Below are positions 15,341 through 23,015 of a DNA stretch of 64,000 nucleotides, piece by piece. Each line of letters begins with the position of its first letter. Within the stretch, counting starts at the first letter, position 1. This DNA is from Burkholderia sp. BCC0322. Its GTDB lineage: Bacteria; Pseudomonadota; Gammaproteobacteria; Burkholderiales; Burkholderiaceae. The notes under the pieces are model-generated. The model was not told the origin of the DNA, did no database searches, and worked only from the letters and a program-made list of their open reading frames with translations. A program made the position numbers and the translations under genes. Location of the stretch: NCBI RefSeq assembly GCF_902833045.1, contig NZ_CADFDU010000003.1:372001-436000 (forward strand). Reading direction: 5' to 3'.

Positions 15341-17563
15341 ATGAAGATGGACCGACCTGCATTGACCGGGCACCCAAACGAAACGAAACCTGTTTCCCGG
15401 CATGTGACGCGGTTGTCGCCGATCGACTTGCTGGAGAACGTGCTCGACAACGGGCGCCTCTTCGCAGCCGTCTTCGCGACATGCCTGCTGCTGGCGATCG
15501 TCTATTCGATCGCGGCAACGCCGGTGTATTCGGCCGACACGCTGATCCAGATCGAGGAAAACAAGGCCAGCGCGCTGGGTTCGCTGTCGTCGATCTCGAA
15601 GGCGCTGGATATTCAGAATTCGGCCGTGGTCGGCGAAATCGACATCGTCCGCTCGCGCTCGGTCGTGATGGAAGCGATCAACGCGACGGGTGCCCAGGCC
15701 GAGGTGTCGGTCGAGAACCGCTTCCCGCTCGTCGGCGGCCTCATCGGCGCGTTCCTGTCGAAGGACGCCGATGGTCTCGCCGAGCCGCCGCTCGGGATGT
15801 CGTCGTGGGCGTGGGGCGGCGAGCGTCTTGAATTCAGGACGTTCGAGGTTCCGTCCGCGCAGATCGGCAAGGCACTGACGTTCGATTATCTCGACGACAA
15901 CCGGTTTCGGCTGAAGGATCGTAGCGGCAGGGAAGTGCTGAGCGGCGTGGTCGGCGTGCCGAGCGCGAGCAACGGTTATCAGGTCGACGTGGCGCGGATC
16001 GTCGCGCGCCCCGGTACCGAATTCCGCGTGCGGTGCGTGGCCGCCGACGTTCGCCTTGACGCGATCCTGAAGAAACTGGGCGTGACCGAGACGAAACGGC
16101 AGTCGGGCATCATGCAGCTGAATTTCGAGGATGCGGATCCGATCTTCGCTGCCCGCATGCTCAATGCGATCGCCGCGGCCTATCTGAGCTTCAACGCACG
16201 ACGCCGTGCCGACGATGCCGAGCGCAGCCTCACGTTCCTCAACGCACAGATGCCGATCGTCAGGGCCCGGCTGCAAAAGGCCGAGCAGGCGTTGAACGCG
16301 TTCCGCAATCAGCAGGGTTCGATCGACGCGCAGGGCGACGTCAGCCTGCTGGTCGATCAGCTCGCGTTCGTCGACAAATCGCGGCTCGAGACCAAGCTCG
16401 AATACCAGGACCTGTTGTCGAAATACGTTCCGGGGCAACCGCAGGTCGTCGCGGCGTCCAACAAGCTGAAGGAGCTCGACAAGCAGGCCGCCGCGCTGAA
16501 GGACAAGGCGGCGCGCCTGCCGTCGCAACAACAGACGTACCTGCGCCTCGCGCGCGACGTCGAGGTCAACAATCAGCTGTATGTCGGGCTGCTGAACAAC
16601 GCGCAGCAGTTGCAGATCGCGGAAGCCGGGACGGTCGGCAACGCATCGATCGTCGACAAGGCGGTCGTCAGCGACAAGCCGGTCCGGCCGAAGCGCCTGA
16701 TCGCGATCCTGGCCGGCGCCCTGATCGGGCTGATGCTGGGCTTCCTGGCCGCGCAGGGCCGTGCATTGCTGTCCGGGCGCATTCGCGATCCGCACGACCT
16801 GGAAGCGGCGTTCGGTATTCCGATGCTCGGCATCCTGCCGAATTCGCGACGCCAGGCCGACGCGGATGCGAACCGCACGCCGGCCTTCATCGCGACGAAG
16901 GAGCCCGCCGACGTGCCGCTGGCCGATGCGATGGACAGCCTCGCGCTGACGTTGCGGCACCGGCTGGCCGCCTATGGCGGCGACGCGAAGGTCGTGCTGG
17001 TGTCGTCCGCGGCGCCCGCGCAGGGCAAGTCGATGATCGCCGCCAATCTCGCCTACCTGTTTTCCGAGAGCGGGCTCAAGACGGTGATCGTGGACGCCAA
17101 CGTGCGCGCACCGGGGCTGCATCGCTACTTTCCGGTGACCGCGACGAAGGGTCTGTCCGAGGTGTTGAAGGGGGCGCTGCCGGCCGAGGAGGCGATCACC
17201 CGCGCGACCGAACGCCTCGATGCGCTGTCTGCCGGAAAGCCGAGCGCGTCGACGCGCAATCTGTTCGACGTGGGCCGCCTCGACAAGCTGGCCGCGTCGT
17301 TGCGAGGCCGGTACGACATGATCGTCGTGGATGCGCCGTCGGCGCTTCCGGTGGGCGATATCGCGGCATTGTCGCGCATCTCCGACATGACACTGCTGGT
17401 GGCGCGGCAGGGTTCGGCCAGTTCGGCCGGCATGACGGATGCGCTCGAGAGCCTGCGCAAGGTCGGCGTGCGCGTCGACGGGCTGGTGTTCAACGGCTTC
17501 GAGCCGTCGCCGTTGCATGGCGTTCGCCGAATCGGCGCCGGCTTCGCCGCGGCACGCACGTGA
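15341..17563 (+). CDS. bepB: Wzc-type polysaccharide co-polymerase / BY-kinase-like protein (probable BepB)
   Basis: A 740-residue inner-membrane protein. I choose the ATG at 15341 because GGAG lies 7 nt upstream; 15275 would add 22 residues. Order: Wzz domain with TM1 near residues 38-58, a periplasmic coiled-coil/GNVR region ending DKAVVSDKPVRPKR, TM2 (LIAILAGALIGLMLGFL, about 452-468), then a cytoplasmic P-loop domain with Walker A APAQGKSM (about 556-563), Walker A' VIVDANVR and Walker B MIVVDAP. Wzc proteins control chain length and drive export with Wza through cycles of tyrosine autophosphorylation. Here the C-terminus (PLHGVRRIGAGFAAART) has no tyrosine cluster, so control by the usual tail phosphorylation is doubtful. 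Confidence 0.9.
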   Translation: MKMDRPALTGHPNETKPVSRHVTRLSPIDLLENVLDNGRLFAAVFATCLLLAIVYSIAATPVYSADTLIQIEENKASALGSLSSISKALDIQNSAVVGEIDIVRSRSVVMEAINATGAQAEVSVENRFPLVGGLIGAFLSKDADGLAEPPLGMSSWAWGGERLEFRTFEVPSAQIGKALTFDYLDDNRFRLKDRSGREVLSGVVGVPSASNGYQVDVARIVARPGTEFRVRCVAADVRLDAILKKLGVTETKRQSGIMQLNFEDADPIFAARMLNAIAAAYLSFNARRRADDAERSLTFLNAQMPIVRARLQKAEQALNAFRNQQGSIDAQGDVSLLVDQLAFVDKSRLETKLEYQDLLSKYVPGQPQVVAASNKLKELDKQAAALKDKAARLPSQQQTYLRLARDVEVNNQLYVGLLNNAQQLQIAEAGTVGNASIVDKAVVSDKPVRPKRLIAILAGALIGLMLGFLAAQGRALLSGRIRDPHDLEAAFGIPMLGILPNSRRQADADANRTPAFIATKEPADVPLADAMDSLALTLRHRLAAYGGDAKVVLVSSAAPAQGKSMIAANLAYLFSESGLKTVIVDANVRAPGLHRYFPVTATKGLSEVLKGALPAEEAITRATERLDALSAGKPSASTRNLFDVGRLDKLAASLRGRYDMIVVDAPSALPVGDIAALSRISDMTLLVARQGSASSAGMTDALESLRKVGVRVDGLVFNGFEPSPLHGVRRIGAGFAAART

Positions 17564-17587
17564 TCGCGCGGGCGAGGAGCGCATCGC

Positions 17588-18769
17588 ATGAGTGAATCGA
17601 TGGCAAGCAAGGATGGACTGCGACGCGCGTCGCAAGCGGTGCGGGTCGTGTGGTTTCTCGGGCCGCGGCCGGTGAGCTGGAACGGCGTGATGCGGTACAG
17701 CCTCAAATGCATCGACTTCATCCCGGCATTTGCGGGGTTCGAGGTCGAGCCGATCGACATTCCGGCCGAGCCGCGTTCGCTGCGGCGCTACTGGACGCAG
17801 TTCGTGCTGTATCCGCTGCGTGCGATGTCGGCTGCACGCGCGGGGCACTTCGTGATGCTCTATCAGGAGGACCTGGCCTTCATGATTCCGCTGATCCAGT
17901 GGGTCGGCGGACGGGTCGGCATCGTGCTTCATCACGTGCAGCGTCCCGGCCAGGTGCGCGGCGTGGTCGAGAAGCTGAAGAACGCGTATATGCGGTTGAC
18001 GCAGTCGCTGATCGCGACGGCGGACGTGGTGCTCGCGCCGTCGGAGGTGACGGCGCAAGAGGCGCTGGCGGAGCTTCGTATCCAGGCCGACCGGATGCAG
18101 GTCGTACCCAATGCGTTCGACGATCGTTATGCGCCGATCGACGCCGGCGTACGCGAACAGGCGCGCGCGGCGCTGCTGGCACGCTTCGGCATCCGGATCG
18201 GCGAAGCGCTGGTCGTGCTGAACGTCGGCTCGGATGAAACGCGCAAGAACAACGCGACGCTGTTTCGCGCGCTGGCGTCGCTCGGGCGCAAGGACGTCGT
18301 GGTGCTGCGCGTGGGCAGTGCGCAAAACCAGGCCAACCGCGACGAGTGCCGGGCCATCGCCGCGCAGGCAGGCATTGTCGCCCATTTCGTCGAGAACGTC
18401 GGCGACGACGATCTCGGTCATTTCTTCCAGGCGTCGGACCTGTACGTGTCGCCGACGCTGCACGAAGGTTTCGGCCGCACGGTGATCGAGGCGCAGTTCG
18501 TCGGCGTGCCGGTCGTCGCATCGGATCTGCCGGTGTATCGCTACACGATGGGGGATTCGTTCGTGGCCGTTGCCGATCCGATGGATGCGGCCGAATGGGG
18601 CCGGCAGATCGAGCGCGTCGCGGGCGACCCGACCCTCCGCGCGAGACTGGTGAGCGACGGGCGGGCGAACGCACGGCGTTTTTCGTCTCGCGCGGTCAGC
18701 GCGCAGCTGCACGACGTGCTGGACCGGGTCGTGCACGACGGTTCGCGCGCACGCCGGGCCGAAGCGTGA
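17588..18769 (+). CDS. GT4-family glycosyltransferase
   Basis: A 393-residue GT-B fold enzyme; start ATG at 17588 with GAGGAG upstream. The C-terminal half shows LNVGSDETRKNNATLFRAL and the retaining-GT4 donor motif EGFGRTVIE (E-x7-E, near residue 298). QVVPNAFDDRYAP precedes it, as is usual at the domain junction. It probably adds a sugar from a nucleotide donor to the lipid-linked repeat unit at the cytoplasmic face of the inner membrane. Both GDP-heptose and GDP-mannose donors are made by neighbours, but the specificity cannot be read. By order it corresponds to the third Bep gene. Confidence 0.9.
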   Translation: MSESMASKDGLRRASQAVRVVWFLGPRPVSWNGVMRYSLKCIDFIPAFAGFEVEPIDIPAEPRSLRRYWTQFVLYPLRAMSAARAGHFVMLYQEDLAFMIPLIQWVGGRVGIVLHHVQRPGQVRGVVEKLKNAYMRLTQSLIATADVVLAPSEVTAQEALAELRIQADRMQVVPNAFDDRYAPIDAGVREQARAALLARFGIRIGEALVVLNVGSDETRKNNATLFRALASLGRKDVVVLRVGSAQNQANRDECRAIAAQAGIVAHFVENVGDDDLGHFFQASDLYVSPTLHEGFGRTVIEAQFVGVPVVASDLPVYRYTMGDSFVAVADPMDAAEWGRQIERVAGDPTLRARLVSDGRANARRFSSRAVSAQLHDVLDRVVHDGSRARRAEA

Positions 18770-18780
18770 AAGAGGCGGTG

Positions 18781-20214
18781 ATGCGAACGATTCGAGCCGA
18801 CGGCAGGGTCGAAGCGGCATTGGGGCTGACCGTCTCGACGCTGTTCGTGCTCGCGTTGACGGTCAACGCGATGCTGCCGGCGCTCGGCCTGATGGAACCG
18901 AGCGCGACCTGTACGTTGCTGTTGGCGGTGACGGGGGTGATCGCGCTGATCGTCGCGCTTCCGGTGTTCGCCGTGTCGATGCTTTACCCGCTGGTGATCG
19001 GGTTGACCGCTTTCGTGGCCGGCGTGGGGATCGAATCCGGCGGGTTTCTCCGGGAAACGGACATCTTCGGCGTCGCGAACGGCGCGTTCAGCCGGTTGCT
19101 GTCGTTCTACGTGATTTTCGTTGCGTGTGCGCGGTTCGGATTCGGCCGGTTTCTGAAGGTGCGTACCGCGCACGAGCCGATCCGCGCGCGGATGACGCTC
19201 CAGCCGATCAGCGTCGCACTCGGCCTGGGGCTGGTCGCCGCGATCCTTGCCACGGGCGTGCTGGCGGGCTTGTCGGGCGGCTTTGCGGTGCTGAGCGGCA
19301 TCAACCGCTACGCGCTGCGCAACGATGCGTCGAACAGTACGCTGTTCAACCTGTTCCTGAACAACCAGACCTTCGTTGCCGTGCTGCTCAGTACCTTCGG
19401 CACGAGTTCGAACAAGACCGTGCGATGGGTGTCCGTCTTCATGATGGTCGCCGATCTGGTGCTCGAGGCGTTGCACGGCGAGCAGTTCATGGCCGTATTG
19501 CATGTGTGCCTGACCTTCCTGACCCCGCTCGTCGCGATTCAGGCGATGAACGGCAAGCCGGTGATGCGCTATCTGGGAATCGGCTCGGCCATCGCGCTCG
19601 TGATCGGCGGCGTGTCCGTGTTCTACGCGTACAAGGGGCAGGGGCTGGACATCGCCGAGACGATGATGTCGCGTTTTCTCGAGCAGGGGCAGGCGTGGTA
19701 CGTGGTGGACGGCGACGCGCATCTGTTCGGCGCGCCGCCGCTCGGCGGGATGGCGGCGTTCGGGCGTTTCGTGGCATCGCTCGGCTCGTTCACGGAACCG
19801 ACGTTCTTCAGCGATGCGCCGGTGAGCGGCTTGCGCGACCTGATGCTGTCGTACGGCACGCCGGAGATCCTGAAGGCCTACGTGTTCGACGACGTCACGT
19901 TCACGATGGGAAACATGGCGGTGCCGGTCTACTGGTTCGGCTATGCGGGCGGTGCGCTCTTCGTTGCCTTGACCGGCGCGATATACGGTGCGGTGAGCGC
20001 GATGCTGATTCAGGTCGCGATGCGCGGCGGTGTCGTGATGCTGTGGTTGACCACGAAGATCTTTGCCTACGCAACCTACTCGATCCAGCAAGGCGACTAC
20101 TGGACGCTGTTCGGGGCGCGCACGCTCTTCTACCTGCTGATCGCGCTGATCTGGTGGGTGTGCATCGACGCGAGGCGCTCGAACGCCGATGCGACGCGGA
20201 CGGGGATATCTTGA
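18781..20214 (+). CDS. Wzy-like polysaccharide polymerase (multi-pass membrane protein)
   Basis: A 477-residue, strongly hydrophobic protein starting 11 bp after the glycosyltransferase stop, with GAGG upstream. About ten to twelve membrane helices are evident (for example LTVSTLFVLALTVNAMLPAL, TGVIALIVALPVFAVSMLY, ALIGLGLVAAILATG-like blocks, MLWLTTKIFAYATYS), with a large loop around residues 290-370 containing GDAHLFGAPPLGGM. No sequence signature exists for Wzy proteins; the call rests on topology, size and position between glycosyltransferase and flippase genes. Polymerases of this type join lipid-linked repeats in the periplasm. Confidence 0.75.
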   Translation: MRTIRADGRVEAALGLTVSTLFVLALTVNAMLPALGLMEPSATCTLLLAVTGVIALIVALPVFAVSMLYPLVIGLTAFVAGVGIESGGFLRETDIFGVANGAFSRLLSFYVIFVACARFGFGRFLKVRTAHEPIRARMTLQPISVALGLGLVAAILATGVLAGLSGGFAVLSGINRYALRNDASNSTLFNLFLNNQTFVAVLLSTFGTSSNKTVRWVSVFMMVADLVLEALHGEQFMAVLHVCLTFLTPLVAIQAMNGKPVMRYLGIGSAIALVIGGVSVFYAYKGQGLDIAETMMSRFLEQGQAWYVVDGDAHLFGAPPLGGMAAFGRFVASLGSFTEPTFFSDAPVSGLRDLMLSYGTPEILKAYVFDDVTFTMGNMAVPVYWFGYAGGALFVALTGAIYGAVSAMLIQVAMRGGVVMLWLTTKIFAYATYSIQQGDYWTLFGARTLFYLLIALIWWVCIDARRSNADATRTGIS

Positions 20215-21449
20215 ACGCGTTCGTCAGGCTCCTGTTTTCGTCGTTCGCGGGCGTGGTGTGCGAGAAGATCATCGGGGCGCTCGCCGCGATCGCGAGCAAT
20301 CACTTGTTCGCGAACATCTACGGCGCGCGCCTGTTCGGCGAACTGCAGTTCGCGCTGTCGCTCGCCTATGTGATCGGCAGCGTCGCGCTGATCTTCGGCG
20401 CGCAGGTGATCCAGCCGATCCTCGGCAAGCACCCGCGTTTGCGGCACATGGTCGTCTACCGCGCGTTTCGTCTTCGGCTGGCACTGACGCTGGCCGTCAT
20501 GCTGCTGTTCATGGGCATCGTGCTGATCGTCATGCGCCCGTCGAGCGTGTCCGAGCTTACGTTGATCGCGGCCTTCGCGTTGATCGTGGAGCCGATCGCG
20601 CTCGGCTCGCTGATGGCCTATGCCGAATCCAAGCCGTGGGTCATCACACGGGCGCGAGCCTATGCGAGCTGTGTCCGGGTGCTGTGGCTGTACGTCGCGG
20701 CACATGCGTCGATGGGCGTGATCGTGGCCGCGTTCGCGTGGCCGCTCGAGGCGTGCGTGGCCGCCGCAGCGCCGTTCAGTCGTTATCGCTCGCTGGCGCT
20801 GAAGTCGCCCAGACCGTTTCGCGGCGATGCAGCCGTGACGAAAGCGCTGGTCGTGCGCGGGCTGAGGATCTGGCCGGCCATCGCGGCCAGTGTCCTGGTA
20901 TTGCGGATGGACCGGCTGCTGCTCGGCGTGCTGGTCTCGAAGGCGGATCTCGGCATCTACGCGTCGGCAGCGTCGCTGGTCGAGCAGTGGAATTCGGTCG
21001 GAACGACGCTGGCACTGGCGTTGGCGCCGAGCATGGTCTTTGCGGCGCGGACCGAGTCGCTCGTGCGCGCCAAGGCGTTCAAGCTCGGCCTGTATCTCGG
21101 CCTGGTCGGCTGTGCCGCATGGGTGGGCAGCTATTTCATCGGCCAGAAAGTGTTCCTGATGATCTACGGGCCCGCGTTCGTCCACGGCGTGCCGATCATG
21201 ATCTACGCGACCGGATGCTCGATCGCCACGTTCGTCGATGCGGGGTTGAGCACGTGGCTGCTGGCCGTGCGCCGTTACCGGCTCGTCATGATCAAGCAGG
21301 TGCTGATCGTCGCAGCCATCGTCGCCGCGCCGTTCGTCATGCCGCGCTCGCTGGTGATGTATGCGCCGTCGACGGGCATCGCCGTATCGCTGCTCGTCTT
21401 CTGGAGCATCGTTCTCGGGAATCTCGCGTACAACCGGGAGCGCGCATGA
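20211..21449 (+). CDS. Wzx-like lipid-linked repeat-unit flippase
   Basis: A 412-residue multi-pass membrane protein, probably started by TTG at 20211 (TTGA overlap with the polymerase stop; GGGGAT upstream). There are about twelve hydrophobic helices. The N-terminal block SSFAGVVCEKIIGALAAIAS and the middle segment MDRLLLGVLVSKADLGIYA resemble the polysaccharide transporter (PST/MOP) family: the helix 7-8 'D-R-LLG...LG-YA' pattern is typical. It would flip the undecaprenyl-linked unit to the periplasm. The stop shares an ATGA with a 41-codon frame that leads into the next glycosyltransferase. Confidence 0.82.
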   Translation: MNAFVRLLFSSFAGVVCEKIIGALAAIASNHLFANIYGARLFGELQFALSLAYVIGSVALIFGAQVIQPILGKHPRLRHMVVYRAFRLRLALTLAVMLLFMGIVLIVMRPSSVSELTLIAAFALIVEPIALGSLMAYAESKPWVITRARAYASCVRVLWLYVAAHASMGVIVAAFAWPLEACVAAAAPFSRYRSLALKSPRPFRGDAAVTKALVVRGLRIWPAIAASVLVLRMDRLLLGVLVSKADLGIYASAASLVEQWNSVGTTLALALAPSMVFAARTESLVRAKAFKLGLYLGLVGCAAWVGSYFIGQKVFLMIYGPAFVHGVPIMIYATGCSIATFVDAGLSTWLLAVRRYRLVMIKQVLIVAAIVAAPFVMPRSLVMYAPSTGIAVSLLVFWSIVLGNLAYNRERA

Positions 21450-21571
21450 ACAGCCGCTTTCGTGCAGCCGGTGGTTCGCCGCGTCGGCGGCCGGCCGAAC
21501 GCGCGTGCCGCGATTCGCGTGCGGTGAATGCAATGAAAAGGGTTGTGGATCGATGGAGGGGCCGCTCGTGA
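21446..21571 (+). CDS. Candidate 41-residue coupling peptide
   Basis: A 41-codon frame beginning MNSRFRAAGGSPRRRPAERA and ending GRS. Its ATG overlaps the flippase stop (ATGA) and its TGA overlaps the GTG start of the next glycosyltransferase (GTGA). Bridging both junctions makes it a plausible device for translational coupling across the 118-bp gap. It is Arg-rich with no recognisable domain, so the peptide may have no function of its own, or the frame may be chance. Confidence 0.35.
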   Translation: MNSRFRAAGGSPRRRPAERACRDSRAVNAMKRVVDRWRGRS

Positions 21572-22776
21572 AGAATCGGGTGCTGATGGTGATGACGCGG
21601 GACATTCCGCAGGAAGTGACGAACGGGCGGGAGCGTACGCTGAGCTTCATCCGGAAGGCGCTTGGCGACCAGACGGAAGTGGCCGAATTCAAGATTCGCT
21701 CCGTGTTCGAGGATGGAGGCTTGCGCGCGAAGATCGGCGCGGCGGTGCGCGTCGGATGGAGCGTGTTGCGCGGCGCGCCGTGCGCGCTTCAGGTGGCGAT
21801 GTTCTCGCACCCGAGCAAGCGGACCGCGCTGTTGCACGCCGTCGATGCGTTCAAGCCGGATGTGATCTATTTCGACGGCATCCGGCTGGTGGATTACGCG
21901 ATCCTGGTTCGGCGCAACGTGCCCGCATGCCGGATCGTCGTGGATTTCGACGATCTCATGTCGCGCCGCGCGACCATCCTGCGCGAGCAGGATTTTCCGC
22001 TGTCGGCCGGGTATCTGGAGAAATCGATTCCGGGGCCGTTCGTCAGGCTCGCCAACGCGAAGATGATCCGCAACGCATTCCTGGGTTATGAAGCGTTCGC
22101 GCTCAAGCGGCAGGAGCGCGCGGCGATCGGGTCGTCGAATGCGGTCACGCTCGTTTCCGCGGAAGATGCGCATTCGTTGCGGATGTCGCTCACCGACGAC
22201 GAAGCGATCAAGACGCATGTGATTGCCCCGCCGATGAATTCGCTGAAACCGGTGCGTTATCCGGCGGCACCGTTGCGGTTCGTGTTTATCGGTTCGGACC
22301 GCCAGTTGCAGAACCGGCTCGCAATCGAGTACCTGGTGGCGTTATGGGCGCGCGTCAGGCCGGCCACGCCGCTGGTGATTTTCGGGCGCATGACCGGTCG
22401 ATACGATCCCGTTACGAATGTCGAATTCGCCGGATTTGCGCCGACGCAGGCGGACGTCTATACCGGCTCCTCCATCGCGCTGTGTCCCGCGTTCCTTCGC
22501 GGCGGCATCAAATCGAAGGTGCTGGAGGCCATTTCGTACGGGTGCGTGCCGGTCGGAAACGAAGCCGCGTACGAAGGACTCGGATTCCACGACGACGCGC
22601 TTGCGATGAGCGAAGCGCGGCTGGAGCGGTTCGTCGCCGAACCGTCCGCGGATCTGGGTGATGTCGTCGAAGCGGCGACGCGATTCGCGGCCTATTGCGA
22701 GCAGCACTTCAGCATGTCGGTATTCGATCGGCGTTGGCGCGACCTGATCGCGCCTGCGCCGGGCAGCCCGTCGTGA
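21568..22776 (+). CDS. Glycosyltransferase (GT4-like)
   Basis: A 402-residue protein. The GTG at 21568, 6 nt after GGAGGGG, is preferred over the in-frame ATG at 21553. The N-terminus KNRVLMVMTRDIPQEVTNGR and LHAVDAFKPDVIYFDGIRL are typical of the acceptor half of GT-B enzymes. The C-terminal half has VFIGSDRQLQNRLAIEYLV and SKVLEAISYGCVPVG in place of the usual donor loop. No clear E-x7-E is seen, so it is a more divergent GT4 relative. It probably builds the repeat unit of the exopolysaccharide. A 12-bp stem-loop and a 239-bp gap follow. Confidence 0.85.
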   Translation: MKNRVLMVMTRDIPQEVTNGRERTLSFIRKALGDQTEVAEFKIRSVFEDGGLRAKIGAAVRVGWSVLRGAPCALQVAMFSHPSKRTALLHAVDAFKPDVIYFDGIRLVDYAILVRRNVPACRIVVDFDDLMSRRATILREQDFPLSAGYLEKSIPGPFVRLANAKMIRNAFLGYEAFALKRQERAAIGSSNAVTLVSAEDAHSLRMSLTDDEAIKTHVIAPPMNSLKPVRYPAAPLRFVFIGSDRQLQNRLAIEYLVALWARVRPATPLVIFGRMTGRYDPVTNVEFAGFAPTQADVYTGSSIALCPAFLRGGIKSKVLEAISYGCVPVGNEAAYEGLGFHDDALAMSEARLERFVAEPSADLGDVVEAATRFAAYCEQHFSMSVFDRRWRDLIAPAPGSPS

Positions 22777-22942
22777 CGGGCCGGGCAGTGCGCCGCGCCC
22801 GATCCAACCGGAATGTCGGCGCAATGGAACGGAGGGCCTAGATGTCGTGATCTGAACGGTTCGCGGATGGCCGGTTTCCGGATCCTTGCATGGGGATGTC
22901 TGACTACCGGAAAGGGGAAAGCCTTCCGCGAGCGACTTGCCG

Positions 22943-22979
22943 TCCTTCGGCCGATCGATTCGGCACCTCGGCCGAAGGA
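22943..22979. promoter_or_regulatory. 12-bp inverted repeat in the gap before the tandem hydrolase gene
   Basis: TCCTTCGGCCGA (22943-22954) and TCGGCCGAAGGA (22968-22979) are perfectly complementary with a 13-nt loop. It sits 166 bp after the glycosyltransferase stop and 37 bp before the hydrolase ATG, inside otherwise continuous plus-strand genes. There is no U-tract. It may be an attenuator, a processing stem separating operon halves, or an operator. Confidence 0.45.
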
Positions 22980-23015
22980 TGCGATATCTCATTCTTCACC
23001 GATACCTAATTAAAA

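Noticed and set aside
14738-18820. Long minus-strand open frame of 1360 codons across the heptose/wzc/glycosyltransferase genes
   Set aside because: It is an antisense shadow of well-supported plus-strand genes, Arg/His-rich with no domain, as is common in GC-rich DNA.
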